A stretch of 64,000 nt of DNA from NCBI GenBank assembly GCA_963745945.1, contig CAVUZG010000004.1, positions 1,178,001 to 1,242,000 on the forward strand, given 5' to 3'. The notes beneath the pieces are model-generated. The model had not been told where the DNA came from, ran no database searches, and saw only the letters and a program-made list of their open reading frames with translations. The translations under genes were made by a program, and so were the position numbers. Position 1 is the first letter of the stretch, and every line of letters starts with the position of its first letter. Positions 19,247-28,378 of the stretch are shown here, one piece after another. Source of the stretch: DATFVA01 sp963745945 (GTDB lineage: Bacteria > Bacteroidota > Ignavibacteria > Ignavibacteriales > Ignavibacteriaceae).

Positions 19247-20647
19247 TTAATGCCAGCCCAACAGGAATGGAGGAATAAGTAAAGCCATCCCAACAATAAC
19301 GAAAATAATTTCCAGTGGTAAAATCCATTTTGCCCATTTCTCCCAGGGGATTTCGGCAAGAGATAATACTCCCATAGTTACTGCAGAGGTTGGAATTATC
19401 ATATTGCTGAAACCGTCTCCGAACTGAAAAGCAAGAACTGCCGTCTGTCTCGAAACGTTTACGAGATCTGAAAGAGGAGCCATAATAGGCATAGTTAGTA
19501 CTGCCTGCCCGCTGCCGGAAGGGACAAAGAAATTAATTAATGTCTGAACAAGAAACATTGCCTGGGAAGAAACCACAGGATGGAATGAGGAGATCGGTGT
19601 TGAGAGCGCAAAGAGAATCGAATCAACTATTTTTCCATCCTGTGAAAGTATTAAAATTCCTCTGGCCAGCCCGATTATCAGGGCTGTCCCTACGAGATCT
19701 TTTGCTCCTTTAATAAATGATTCAGTTATTTCGTTTGGTGATAAACGACCTACGAGTCCAACCAGGATGCCTGTAATTAAAAAAACCGCTGCAAGTTCTT
19801 CTATGAACCATTGGTATTTCAGCACGCCGAATATCAACACAGCAAGACCGGCAAGAAAAGTAATAAGAACAAGTTTGTGGCGCTTGGAAATTCCGGAATG
19901 ATTTTCAACCCTTGAGTGATCTATCTGTTTCTTCTTTTCTTTATCTAAAATAAAACTAATGCTTTTTTCGGGATGAACTTTAATTTTTTTTGCATAATAC
20001 ATTACAAATGCTATTGCTACGGATGTTGTTATTAACCAGCAGAATGCTCTGTAAACTATTCCGCTGAACAACGGAAGCCCTGCAATTTCCTGAGCAATTC
20101 CAACTGTAAAAGGATTAAGAAATGCTCCTGCAAAACCGGCACCCGCACCAACAAAAGGAATTGCCACGCCGGTAATTGTATCATACCCCAGGGTTAGGGC
20201 TAAAGGAACAAACACAAGGATGAACGGAATGACCTCTTCACTCATTCCGAAAATTGCCCCGGCAAGCGAAAAGATAATCATAAAAATTGGAATGAGTAAT
20301 AACCTGACCAGCCTTGAATCCTTGTGAAGTTTTGCTATTCCTAAAATTAAAGAATCTACAGCCTGTGTTTTCTGAAATACAGCAAACGCCCCTCCTACAA
20401 TAAATACAAGACCTATTATTAATGATGCATCCACAAAGCCGCGGATTGGAGCCATAAGCAGATCTCCAATACCCTGAGGATTTCCTGTTTCATAATGGAA
20501 AGTATTGTTTACAACTTCTTTTTTACCATCAACTATTATTCTTTGATATTCTCCTGCCGGAATAATCCAGGTTAAAATTGTAGTAATTACAAGTAATGAA
20601 AAAATAATAATGTAGGTATTCGGTATTTTAATTTTTGTTAAATTCAT
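19247..20647 (-). CDS. YfcC-family inner membrane transporter
   Basis: The 466-residue protein is hydrophobic throughout with about 12 membrane helices and starts with the YfcC/ArcD-like N-terminus (TTILTWIIPAGEYQR). Motifs such as GMSEEVIPFILVFVPLALTLGYD and FVPSGSGQAVLTMPIMAPL are typical of this family, which is assigned to uptake or exchange of amino acids, peptides or dicarboxylates. Its start overlaps the cyanophycinase-like stop by four bases, so the two are translated together and the transporter may handle the product of that enzyme. Confidence 0.88.
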   Translation of the reverse strand: MNLTKIKIPNTYIIIFSLLVITTILTWIIPAGEYQRIIVDGKKEVVNNTFHYETGNPQGIGDLLMAPIRGFVDASLIIGLVFIVGGAFAVFQKTQAVDSLILGIAKLHKDSRLVRLLLIPIFMIIFSLAGAIFGMSEEVIPFILVFVPLALTLGYDTITGVAIPFVGAGAGFAGAFLNPFTVGIAQEIAGLPLFSGIVYRAFCWLITTSVAIAFVMYYAKKIKVHPEKSISFILDKEKKKQIDHSRVENHSGISKRHKLVLITFLAGLAVLIFGVLKYQWFIEELAAVFLITGILVGLVGRLSPNEITESFIKGAKDLVGTALIIGLARGILILSQDGKIVDSILFALSTPISSFHPVVSSQAMFLVQTLINFFVPSGSGQAVLTMPIMAPLSDLVNVSRQTAVLAFQFGDGFSNMIIPTSAVTMGVLSLAEIPWEKWAKWILPLEIIFVIVGMALLIPPFLLGWH

Positions 20648-21504
20648 TCGATAATTTGTCGTTTATTCATATCGAATTTTTGTCCCGCAAAAAGAATATT
20701 AATTTTTAAATTGTTAACACAAATCTTTCCCTTATCATTAACTTTGATATCTTTTGCATCTGATGGATCATAAATTATAACCTCGCTCTCCCCCAGCACT
20801 TCAAAGGTGTTATCAGGATTAACTAATATTGCGGTTGATTCATCAATACCGATTCCAAGTAAATCCGGATTTTCAAGAATCACATTAATTAATCTATTAT
20901 TTCTTTTTCTTTTAATAAAGTGCTGATCGATAACTGCGTTTGTAATAAAACCGAATCCCTCTGTGGTTTCTACATTTCCTTTCTCAATCATATTGAAAAT
21001 TTCAGTAGTATCTTTATTTATAAATTCATTTCCTGTAATCATTACCTTACTCATAACAGCGGCACCGGCACTTGTTCCGCTTATTACTCCTCCATTCTCA
21101 TAAACCTGTCTTATTTTGTTTAAAAGTTTTGTCCCAAGCAAATCGGCTGTTAACCTGCTTTGATCCCCACCGCAGAAAAAAACACAATCGGCATCATCAA
21201 ATTTATTTATGATTGAATCATCATTTGCGGATTCTCTGGTGAAATAAACGGGACTAACATTTTTAGCCCCGAATGATTTAAACTGATCGACCTGCCACAC
21301 CGCAGACTCAACCTGTTCTGAACTTGCATTAGGAATAACCAGTATCTTTCCGTTATCTCCGCCGCCTATCTGGATAATTTTCTGAATTACTACATCAGGT
21401 TTGTCCCCTCCGCCAATAATTACCAAATGACCTTTTGCCTGAGCATTAAGTGGAATGAAAGAAAGTGATAAAAGTATATGATAGATCATTGAAAATTTTT
21501 TCAT
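20644..21504 (-). CDS. Cyanophycinase-like peptidase, S51 family
   Basis: The 286-residue protein has an N-terminal signal peptide (cleavage near NAQA), the GHLVIIGGGD start of the S51 fold, the CGGDQSRL motif and the nucleophile Ser145 in SGTSAGAAVM. Cyanophycinases cut the Asp-Arg polymer cyanophycin into beta-Asp-Arg dipeptides; exported forms are used by bacteria that scavenge the polymer. It overlaps an M20 peptidase gene upstream and the YfcC gene downstream by four bases each. Other S51 members cleave Asp-X dipeptides, so the substrate is not certain. Confidence 0.88.
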   Translation of the reverse strand: MKKFSMIYHILLSLSFIPLNAQAKGHLVIIGGGDKPDVVIQKIIQIGGGDNGKILVIPNASSEQVESAVWQVDQFKSFGAKNVSPVYFTRESANDDSIINKFDDADCVFFCGGDQSRLTADLLGTKLLNKIRQVYENGGVISGTSAGAAVMSKVMITGNEFINKDTTEIFNMIEKGNVETTEGFGFITNAVIDQHFIKRKRNNRLINVILENPDLLGIGIDESTAILVNPDNTFEVLGESEVIIYDPSDAKDIKVNDKGKICVNNLKINILFAGQKFDMNKRQIIE

Positions 21505-22589
21505 TTTTTTACCAGCTCCATTGCTATTTCTGCACTCTTATTCATATCCTCAATAAAAACAAATTCATCATTTGAATGAGGGTTCTGCGCGCCAATACCA
21601 AGATTAACGGATGAAATGCCTAATTCGTTTAATGAATTTGCGTCACTCCCTCCCAACGAAATTTTTGGTTCGGGTGGTAGATTAACTTTTTTGAGGACTT
21701 TTGATATTTCCTTAAAAACCAGATTGTCTTGATCAACAGTGTAGGGTTTAAAATCCCAATCAGATTCAAATTCTATTTCTGCTTTGAGTTTTGCAGCTTC
21801 ATTTATAAAAATCTTTTTCACCTGTACTGCCAGTTCAGAGATCTTCTCAACATCGAAGGATCTTATTTCTCCTTCTATTAAAACCTCCTCAGACACTACA
21901 TTTACAGCCGAGCCACCTGCTATCTTTCCAATATTTAAAGTTGTATTCTCATCAATTCTTCCCTGCTTTATTTTGTGTATGGCATTGGCAGCAACTGAAA
22001 TTGCATTTATCCCTTTTTCCGGGGCTATCCCCGAGTGAGAGGCTCTTCCTTTTATTTTAACTTTGAAACCCTTTGAGCCACAGGCAGAATGTATAAAACT
22101 ACCGGGGCGAAAAGAAGAATCGAAAATAAAGCCCCGGTTTATTTGAGCACTAAGCTTTAAACTTTTCGAGCCAAGGAGTGTTGTCTCTTCACAGGTTGTA
22201 AATACAACAGTAAAATTTTTTGAGGGGATATTTTCTTTAACTATTTTTTCTAATGTGTAAAGTATAACTGCAATCCCAAGCCTGTTATCAACTCCCAATA
22301 CTGTATCTCCTGCCGATTGAATTTTACCATCGGTAAAAACAGGTCTCATTTTTAATGTAGGTCTTGCTGTGTCCATATGCGAAAGAAGTACAAAATCACC
22401 GCCGTCGCCAACACGGCAAATAATATTGCCCGTATTACTGCCGGATACAATATTTGAATTATCTTCTGATATATTAAAATGATTATGCGATAGGAAAGAT
22501 CTGATAAAATCTGCAACTGGTTTTTCCTGTTGGGAGAGAGCATTAATTGATGCAACCTGAAGAAAAATGTCAATTAATCTACTGCTCAT
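21501..22589 (-). CDS. M20-family metallopeptidase (PepT-like)
   Basis: The 362-residue protein has the zinc-peptidase motifs HMDTA (His71, Asp73), VDNRLGIAV (Asp101) and TCEETTLLG (Glu134, Glu135), plus GRASHSG in the dimerisation domain. PepT and its relatives remove residues from di- or tripeptides in the cytoplasm; there is no signal peptide here. It is the first gene of a minus-strand operon and overlaps the cyanophycinase-like gene by four bases. A role in breaking peptides imported by the neighbouring transporter is plausible. Confidence 0.88.
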   Translation of the reverse strand: MSSRLIDIFLQVASINALSQQEKPVADFIRSFLSHNHFNISEDNSNIVSGSNTGNIICRVGDGGDFVLLSHMDTARPTLKMRPVFTDGKIQSAGDTVLGVDNRLGIAVILYTLEKIVKENIPSKNFTVVFTTCEETTLLGSKSLKLSAQINRGFIFDSSFRPGSFIHSACGSKGFKVKIKGRASHSGIAPEKGINAISVAANAIHKIKQGRIDENTTLNIGKIAGGSAVNVVSEEVLIEGEIRSFDVEKISELAVQVKKIFINEAAKLKAEIEFESDWDFKPYTVDQDNLVFKEISKVLKKVNLPPEPKISLGGSDANSLNELGISSVNLGIGAQNPHSNDEFVFIEDMNKSAEIAMELVKK

Positions 22590-22709
22590 AAGTAATAATA
22601 GTTACATTAAAATTAATATTTGTAATAATTATTACAGATTTACATATTTTTTATTTGGAAGTCAAGAAAAATATTAATTTATTTTAATTAATCTTTTCCC
22701 TTTTCTTTT

Positions 22710-23030
22710 TCAGTACTTTTGAGATAACCATCCTTTAATTAATCCATCTGTCGATCTGTAAATGGTTATTGAGATTTCAGTGCTGTTGTAATACCCCTTC
22801 GATTCTATTCTAATTCCGTTAAACTCTTTCTCCAGTTTAACTGATGAGTAAAGTTTTTCATCGGCTATTAGATCACTCTGGATTCTTGATTTACTCTCAG
22901 GAATATTTGCCAGCGCCCAGTAAATTCCTTTTTTTGCATTTTGATAAGCAGCATCAAGGTTTTTTTCCATTTCCTGCTGTGCTAAAATTGAAGATGGTAT
23001 AAAGAATAAAAGTATTAAAAGAGATTTCAT
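22710..23030 (-). CDS. Small secreted hypothetical protein
   Basis: The 106-residue product starts with a good signal peptide (MKSLLILLFFIPSSILAQ) followed by about 88 residues with alternating charge, probably alpha then beta. I do not recognise the family. An unusually clean signal peptide and normal codon use argue that it is real. It is divergent from the TetR gene and shares its upstream region with the operator array at 23082-23153. Confidence 0.6.
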   Translation of the reverse strand: MKSLLILLFFIPSSILAQQEMEKNLDAAYQNAKKGIYWALANIPESKSRIQSDLIADEKLYSSVKLEKEFNGIRIESKGYYNSTEISITIYRSTDGLIKGWLSQKY

Positions 23031-23081
23031 ACGAACCCCTCTCCATTTTTTATTTGAAGATAAGAAAATTTAATTAATTAA

Positions 23082-23153
23082 TTGGAAACTATTTCTTGAC
23101 TTTTTAGTTTCCAAATATTAAATTGGAAACTATAATTTGTTAAAATAGTTTCC
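23082..23153. promoter_or_regulatory. Operator array of four TAGTTTCC half-sites with promoter of the efflux operon
   Basis: TTGGAAACTA at 23082-23091 and 23123-23132, and TAGTTTCCAA at 23105-23114 with a shorter copy TAGTTTCC at 23146-23153, form alternating inverted half-sites just before the tetR start. A -33-like TTGACT (23096-23101) and a -7-like TAAATTGG (23119-23126) lie inside the array. The layout suggests self-repression by the TetR protein encoded at 23157, possibly with joint control of the divergent small gene. Confidence 0.75.
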
Positions 23154-23156
23154 GCG

Positions 23157-23768
23157 ATGATAGAAGAAAAAAAGAGAATAATAGATGAATCAACAAAGAT
23201 TTTCCTGAAGGCAGGATTCTATAAAACCCCGATGGATGAGATTGCTAAAGAATTAAAAATCAGCAAAAAAACTATCTATAAATATTTTGATTCAAAGGAA
23301 ACACTTGTTAAAGAAGTTGTTCAGAATTTTCTACTACATAATAAAGCTCTTATACTGGAAATACTCGAGACAGATAATGATGCTGTAACTAAATCTTTTA
23401 ACCTCTTTCAGCATCTCGGCAAACTTCTTTTAAGTATAAGTAATAAGTGGCTGGAAGATATTCATGCTCATTATCAGAATCTCTGGAAAGAGATAGACGA
23501 TTTCAGAACAAAAATGATGCTTGCGAATATTTCCAAATTAATAAATCAGGGAAAATCTGAAGGATATATAGTCGATTATCCAACAGAAATCATTGTAATG
23601 TTTTTTATTTCTTCCATAAGAGGCATTTTAAATCCTGATTTTATAATCCAGCGTAATCTTGATCCCAGGACCTTATTAGACCATACAATTAAATTATTGA
23701 TGAATGCGATATTAACAACCAGGGGAAAAAATCTTTTTAATAAACTTCAACCCGGAGTTAATCAATGA
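23157..23768 (+). CDS. TetR/AcrR-family regulator
   Basis: The 203-residue protein has an N-terminal TetR helix-turn-helix (MDEIAKELKISKKTIYKYFDSKETL, about 25-50) and a helical ligand-binding domain. It is the first gene of an efflux operon and lies three bases after the last of four repeated half-sites, so it is probably the repressor of its own operon, released by a toxic compound. Its stop overlaps the HlyD start by four bases. Confidence 0.93.
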   Translation: MIEEKKRIIDESTKIFLKAGFYKTPMDEIAKELKISKKTIYKYFDSKETLVKEVVQNFLLHNKALILEILETDNDAVTKSFNLFQHLGKLLLSISNKWLEDIHAHYQNLWKEIDDFRTKMMLANISKLINQGKSEGYIVDYPTEIIVMFFISSIRGILNPDFIIQRNLDPRTLLDHTIKLLMNAILTTRGKNLFNKLQPGVNQ

Positions 23769-24724
23769 ACAAAATACTTCTGATTTTTTTAACAGGAATT
23801 CTTCTGACCGGCTGCGGAAATAATAACGATAAAAATTCAATTGAAGCGTCAGGAAATATTGAAGCGACAAATGTAACTGTAAGCTCCAGAGTAAATGGTG
23901 AGATTAAAAAAATACTGTATGATGAAGGTCAGTTTGTAAATGAAGGCGACACAATAATGACCATTGATCATGAAACACTGCAGTTTCAGCTTGATCAGGC
24001 AGAAGCGGGCGTTGCAGCGGCAAAAGCACAACTAAATTTATTAAGAAGCGGTGCGAGAAAAGAAGACGTTAACCAGGGAGAAGAAGCTGTTAGACAGGCG
24101 CAGGTAACCTTCGACCTTGCAAAAAAGGATAAAGAAAGAATGCAAAGTCTTTTTGATTCAAATTCTATCTCTCAGAATCAGTACGATAATACGGTTGCAA
24201 AATTTGAATTAACACAGGCTCAATTAAAATCCGCAAAAGAAAATTTGGAAAAATTAAAAAACTTTGCCAGACCCGAAGAAATACAACAGGCGGAAGCCAG
24301 TCTTAAAGGGAAAGTTGCCGCGGCAAATCTTTTAAAGAAAAGCATTGATGATTCTTATGTGCAGTCTCCGATAAGTGGAGTTATTGTCGACAAATATTTT
24401 GAAAAAGGTGAGACTGTAACCCAGATGTCTTCCTTATTTAAAGTATCCGAACTAAGAACAGTCGATCTTATAATTTATGTTTCTGAAGAGGAACTTGGAA
24501 AAGTTAAGCTCGGGCAAACAGCAGATATTAGTGTTGACGCTTATCCCAACAAGACCTATACAGGCAAAGTAATTTATATTTCCCCGGAAGCAGAGTTTAC
24601 ACCAAAGAATATTCAAACCAAAGATGAACGGACAAAACTTGTGTTTGCTGTTAAAATCAGGGTTGATAATCCAAAGTATGAGTTAAAACCCGGGATGCCC
24701 GCTGATGCAGTTGTCAAAATATAA
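23765..24724 (+). CDS. HlyD-type membrane fusion lipoprotein of ABC efflux pump (YbhG-like)
   Basis: The 319-residue protein has a lipobox (LLTGCG, Cys near residue 18), a biotinyl-lipoyl-like start (GEIKKILYDEGQFVNEGDTIMTID), a long coiled coil (about 70-175, rich in Ala, Gln, Lys and Glu) and a beta-barrel end. Adaptors of this type join an inner membrane pump to an outer membrane channel. It is encoded with two ATPases and two ABC-2 permeases in the order of the ybhG-ybhF-ybhS-ybhR operon. Confidence 0.92.
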   Translation: MNKILLIFLTGILLTGCGNNNDKNSIEASGNIEATNVTVSSRVNGEIKKILYDEGQFVNEGDTIMTIDHETLQFQLDQAEAGVAAAKAQLNLLRSGARKEDVNQGEEAVRQAQVTFDLAKKDKERMQSLFDSNSISQNQYDNTVAKFELTQAQLKSAKENLEKLKNFARPEEIQQAEASLKGKVAAANLLKKSIDDSYVQSPISGVIVDKYFEKGETVTQMSSLFKVSELRTVDLIIYVSEEELGKVKLGQTADISVDAYPNKTYTGKVIYISPEAEFTPKNIQTKDERTKLVFAVKIRVDNPKYELKPGMPADAVVKI

Positions 24725-24739
24725 ATCATTGAAGTAAAG

Positions 24740-25654
24740 ATGACAAAAGCAATAAATATTGAAAATTTAAAAAAATCCTACGGAGAAATCGAAGCCATTA
24801 AAGGAATCTCCTTTCAGGTTAGTAAAGGAGAAATGTTTGGATTGGTTGGACCTGATGGAGCAGGAAAAACTACCACAATAAGAATTATCTGCGGTCTGCT
24901 TTCCCAAAATTCCGGTGATGTGTATGTTTTTGATGAAGATATAAAAAAAAATAAACGAAAAGTTCAGAAGAACATTGGATACCTGTCACAAAAATTTAGT
25001 TTATACGGAGATCTTACTGTTGATGAGAATATCGAATTCTTTGCAGATATACATGGTGTTAAAGATTTTGATATCAGGAGGGATGAGCTCCTCGACTTTA
25101 CAAGACTAACTCCTTTCCGAGAAAGACTTGCAGATAATTTATCTGGAGGTATGAAACAAAAACTCGCACTTGCCTGCAGTCTTATTCATCGTCCGCAAAT
25201 AATTTTTCTTGATGAACCGACCACCGGAGTTGACCCGGTTTCACGCAGAGACTTTTGGAAGATTTTGTCAAATCTGTTAAAAGAAGGAATCACTATTTTT
25301 ATGTCCACTCCTTATCTCGATGAAGCGGAACGATGCACAAGAGTTGCACTTATGGATAAAGGGAAAATAATCAGTATTGATTCTCCTAAGAAAATAAAAG
25401 AATCAATCAACAAAGAAATAATTGAAATAGTCTCTCCGGAAGCCAGGAAAGCTTACAAACTTATACAACAGAATATGAAGAATGAAGTTCAGTTGTTTGG
25501 AGATAGAATAAATGTAGTTGTGAACAGTTATGAAAAAGATTTTCCCGGTATCGAAAACCTGTTGAAACAAAATGAAGTCCCTATTGAAAGTTCAAGAAAA
25601 ATTCCTCCGTCACTTGAAAACGTTTTTATTCATCTCGTTAAAGAAGCAAGCTGA
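24740..25654 (+). CDS. ABC transporter ATPase (YbhF N-half-like) lacking the H-loop histidine
   Basis: The 304-residue ATPase has Walker A GPDGAGKTT (37-45), signature LSGGMKQ (134-140) and Walker B IIFLDEPTTGVDP. The switch histidine is replaced by proline (STPYLDEAE, Pro191). The same replacement occurs in the first half of YbhF-type proteins. The gene ends in a one-base overlap with a second ATPase gene that has a normal histidine, so the two proteins probably form a heterodimer corresponding to the fused YbhF. Confidence 0.92.
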   Translation: MTKAINIENLKKSYGEIEAIKGISFQVSKGEMFGLVGPDGAGKTTTIRIICGLLSQNSGDVYVFDEDIKKNKRKVQKNIGYLSQKFSLYGDLTVDENIEFFADIHGVKDFDIRRDELLDFTRLTPFRERLADNLSGGMKQKLALACSLIHRPQIIFLDEPTTGVDPVSRRDFWKILSNLLKEGITIFMSTPYLDEAERCTRVALMDKGKIISIDSPKKIKESINKEIIEIVSPEARKAYKLIQQNMKNEVQLFGDRINVVVNSYEKDFPGIENLLKQNEVPIESSRKIPPSLENVFIHLVKEAS

Positions 25655-26601
25655 TGTACTCGATTGAAGTTAAGGAGTTAGGTAAAAATTTCGGCAAATT
25701 CACCGCAGTGGATAGGGTTTCATTTAATGTTGAAAAGGGAGAAGTATTTGGATTTCTTGGTGCAAATGGTGCCGGAAAATCCACTACGATAAAAATGTTG
25801 TGCGGTATTCTTGAGCCGACCTCAGGAGACGCTTTGGTTGGTGGTTTTAGTGTAATGAGTGAACCCGATAAGGTAAAGAAAAGTATTGGTTATATGTCGC
25901 AAAGATTTTCTTTATATAACGACCTGACCGTTGAAGAAAATATTAATTTCTTTGGCGGGGTTTACGGACTAGATGGGAAAATCTTTGAAGAAAGAAAAAA
26001 ATGGGTGCTACAGATTGCAAACCTGGAAGGCAAACAAAAACTGTTAACGGGTTCTTTACCGGGAGGAATTAAACAAAGGCTTGCACTTGGAACAGCCGTA
26101 ATTCACCAGCCGGGAATTGTTTTTCTCGATGAACCAACTAGCGGAGTTGATCCAATTTCGAGAAGAAATTTCTGGGAACTAATAAATGAACTGTCTGCCG
26201 GGGGAACTACAATTCTTGTTACTACTCATTATCTTGAAGAGGCGGAATACTGTAATAATATTATTCTTATAAATGCCGGTAAACTTATTGCTGAAGGCAA
26301 TTCAAAAGTTCTAAAAACCGAATACATAAAGAATCCGATTTTTGAAATTGAATGTGATAAAGTAGTTGATTCACTTGAGTTAATGGAAAAGCAGAAGTTT
26401 GTTGATGAAACATCAATCTTCGGAAATCAGATTCATATTATTGTTAATGATCAATTTAAGAATGAAGATCAGATACGATCGGTACTTGTCCAAAAAAATA
26501 TAAATGTTAAACGACTAGATAGAATTGTACCAACATTAGAGGATGTTTTTATACATCTGTTGGATAAGGATAATCCCCAGAATAAACAAGCTGTAAAATA
26601 A
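25654..26601 (+). CDS. ABC transporter ATPase (YbhF C-half-like) with altered signature
   Basis: The 315-residue ATPase has Walker A GANGAGKST, Walker B IVFLDEPTSGVDP and a normal switch histidine (TTHYLEEAE, His192). Its signature loop reads LPGGIKQ (135-141) instead of LSGGxxQ. Together with the preceding ATPase this gives one canonical and one degenerate ATP site. It overlaps both neighbouring genes by one base and belongs to the multidrug-type efflux operon. Confidence 0.92.
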   Translation: MYSIEVKELGKNFGKFTAVDRVSFNVEKGEVFGFLGANGAGKSTTIKMLCGILEPTSGDALVGGFSVMSEPDKVKKSIGYMSQRFSLYNDLTVEENINFFGGVYGLDGKIFEERKKWVLQIANLEGKQKLLTGSLPGGIKQRLALGTAVIHQPGIVFLDEPTSGVDPISRRNFWELINELSAGGTTILVTTHYLEEAEYCNNIILINAGKLIAEGNSKVLKTEYIKNPIFEIECDKVVDSLELMEKQKFVDETSIFGNQIHIIVNDQFKNEDQIRSVLVQKNINVKRLDRIVPTLEDVFIHLLDKDNPQNKQAVK

Positions 26602-27731
26602 TGCTGACAAGAATATTAGCTATTGCAAAAAAAGAGGTGAGACAGTTAAAAAGAGATACAAGAATGCTGTATGTTCTTTTTGTTTTTCCGTTTTTACTGC
26701 TCATAATTTTTGGGTATGCAATAAATTTCGATGTTCATCATATTAAACTGGCAGTATATGACCAGGATAATTCCGTAAATACCAGAGATTTTATTAATCG
26801 CCTGACCAGTTCAAGCTATTTTGATCTTATTGAACACTTAAACTCGGAAGATCAAATAAGGGATGTACTTGACAAAGGAATTGCACAGGTTGTAATAGTC
26901 TTCCCAGATGACTTCTCCCGCACAATCTACTCGGGGAAGCAAACAAATATTCAAATCCTTGTTGAGGGAGTTGACGCAAATACAGCTTCGGTTATTTCAA
27001 ATTATATGCGAGTTGCCACCTCAACTTTTTCGCAGAAACTTACAAATGAAGCTTTAAAAATAACCGGCAGACAAGCAGTCATCCCGATAAATCTGGAACC
27101 AAGATTTTTATTTAATCCCGATCTTAACTCAACCCTTTATCTGATACCAGGTTTAATTTCTATGATCTTGATAATGACGGCTGTAATATCAATTGCGATG
27201 TCAATTGTAAGAGAAAAAGAAAGAGGAACAATGGAACAGATAAATGTATCCCCTCTTTCCTCAATCGAGTTATTAGTCGGGAAAACTATTCCATACACTA
27301 TTATTGCTTTAGTAATTGCATCACTGATTTTATTTGCAGGCTATTTATTATTCGATGTGACAATAAAAGGAAGTGTGCTCTTGTTATTTATTTCAACTTC
27401 CATCTTCCTTTTTGCGTCATTAAATCTCGGAATTTTAATTTCAACAGTTTCAGATTCCCAGCAGGTTGCATTTCAATTGGCATCATTAATCTCGTTACTT
27501 CCATCATTTCTACTTTCCGGATTTGTTTTTCCAATTGAAAGTATGCCGCCCGTAATTCAGATATTTACAAACATTACCCCGGTAAAATTCTTTATAATTG
27601 TTTTGAGAGATATTTTATTGAAAGGTGTAGGACTTGAAGCATTCTGGCAACAGTTAATTTATCTACTGTTATTCTCGTTAATTTTCCTCGGGCTTGCAGC
27701 TATAATAGATCGAAAAAATAAAACTGCATGA
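26601..27731 (+). CDS. ABC-2 type efflux permease (YbhS-like)
   Basis: The 376-residue permease has one N-terminal membrane helix (near 24-43), a large periplasmic domain and five C-terminal helices, the standard ABC-2 arrangement, with the EKERGTMEQINVSP coupling segment. It is the first of two similar permeases of identical length; the second, at 28436, has clear resemblance throughout. A transposase unit separates the two genes. Confidence 0.93.
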   Translation: MLTRILAIAKKEVRQLKRDTRMLYVLFVFPFLLLIIFGYAINFDVHHIKLAVYDQDNSVNTRDFINRLTSSSYFDLIEHLNSEDQIRDVLDKGIAQVVIVFPDDFSRTIYSGKQTNIQILVEGVDANTASVISNYMRVATSTFSQKLTNEALKITGRQAVIPINLEPRFLFNPDLNSTLYLIPGLISMILIMTAVISIAMSIVREKERGTMEQINVSPLSSIELLVGKTIPYTIIALVIASLILFAGYLLFDVTIKGSVLLLFISTSIFLFASLNLGILISTVSDSQQVAFQLASLISLLPSFLLSGFVFPIESMPPVIQIFTNITPVKFFIIVLRDILLKGVGLEAFWQQLIYLLLFSLIFLGLAAIIDRKNKTA

Positions 27732-27735
27732 TTCG

Positions 27736-27783
27736 AACCCTTCGAGGTTAAAGAATAGTTCAGATTGCCAAACCTCGAAGGTT
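27736..27783. repeat. REP pair upstream of RAYT gene
   Basis: Two arms in inverted orientation, 27736-27749 (AACCCTTCGAGGTT) and 27771-27783 (AACCTCGAAGGTT), differ from a perfect 13-bp inverted repeat by one inserted C and are separated by 21 bases. The pair starts four bases after the ybhS-like stop codon. The same pair occurs on the other side of the transposase. Confidence 0.88.
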
Positions 27784-27796
27784 AATAACTAAAATA

Positions 27797-28363
27797 GTGA
27801 AAATGAACAATCCAAGATTCTTTAATATGAACTCATATCATCACCTATATAATAGGGGTGTAAATAGAAAAAGAATTTTTTATGATAATAATGATTATAA
27901 ATATTTCCTTAAAAAATTAGGAGAATATAAGGACAAATATTCAGTCAGAATTATTTGCTATTGTTTATTACCAAATCACTTTCATTTATTCATCAAACAA
28001 TTAACAGTCGAAAATAGTATCGGAAAATTTATTGGAACTCTGACAAACTCATACACAAAAGCTTTCAATAAAAAATATGATAGAACCGGAATACTGTTTG
28101 AAGGACGAACAAAAAATAAACCAATAATAAATGAAGATTATTTTTTGTGGCTTTGTAAATATATTCTCAAAAATCCTGTTGACGCAGGGTTAACAAAATC
28201 TCCCGAAGATTGGAAATACTCTTCTGCACAAGAATATTTCAATTTAGATGAACCTGATATTACTTATACAAAAGAGATATTAGACAGGTTTAACTCTAAA
28301 AAAGAATTTATTGGATTTATAAATTATGATAAAAGACAATTTGATTACTCACTTTTATTTTAG
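27797..28363 (+). CDS. REP-associated tyrosine transposase (RAYT, Y1/HUH family)
   Basis: The 188-residue protein has the Y1 transposase fold, with the HUH metal motif HFH (His61, His63 in LLPNHFHLFIK) and the catalytic tyrosine at about Tyr86 (NSYTKAFN). These single-strand DNA transposases act on REP palindromes like those flanking the gene. The protein looks intact. It may also have come under the efflux operon's promoter, since it is co-directional. Confidence 0.92.
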   Translation: MKMNNPRFFNMNSYHHLYNRGVNRKRIFYDNNDYKYFLKKLGEYKDKYSVRIICYCLLPNHFHLFIKQLTVENSIGKFIGTLTNSYTKAFNKKYDRTGILFEGRTKNKPIINEDYFLWLCKYILKNPVDAGLTKSPEDWKYSSAQEYFNLDEPDITYTKEILDRFNSKKEFIGFINYDKRQFDYSLLF

Positions 28364-28378
28364 AGGATTGTCGGCTTT

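Noticed and set aside
27727..27750. T-psi-C-like string GGTTCGAAT on the minus strand suggesting a tRNA
   Set aside because: It lies at the end of the ABC permease gene and inside a REP arm; no acceptor stem or anticodon arm can be formed around it.
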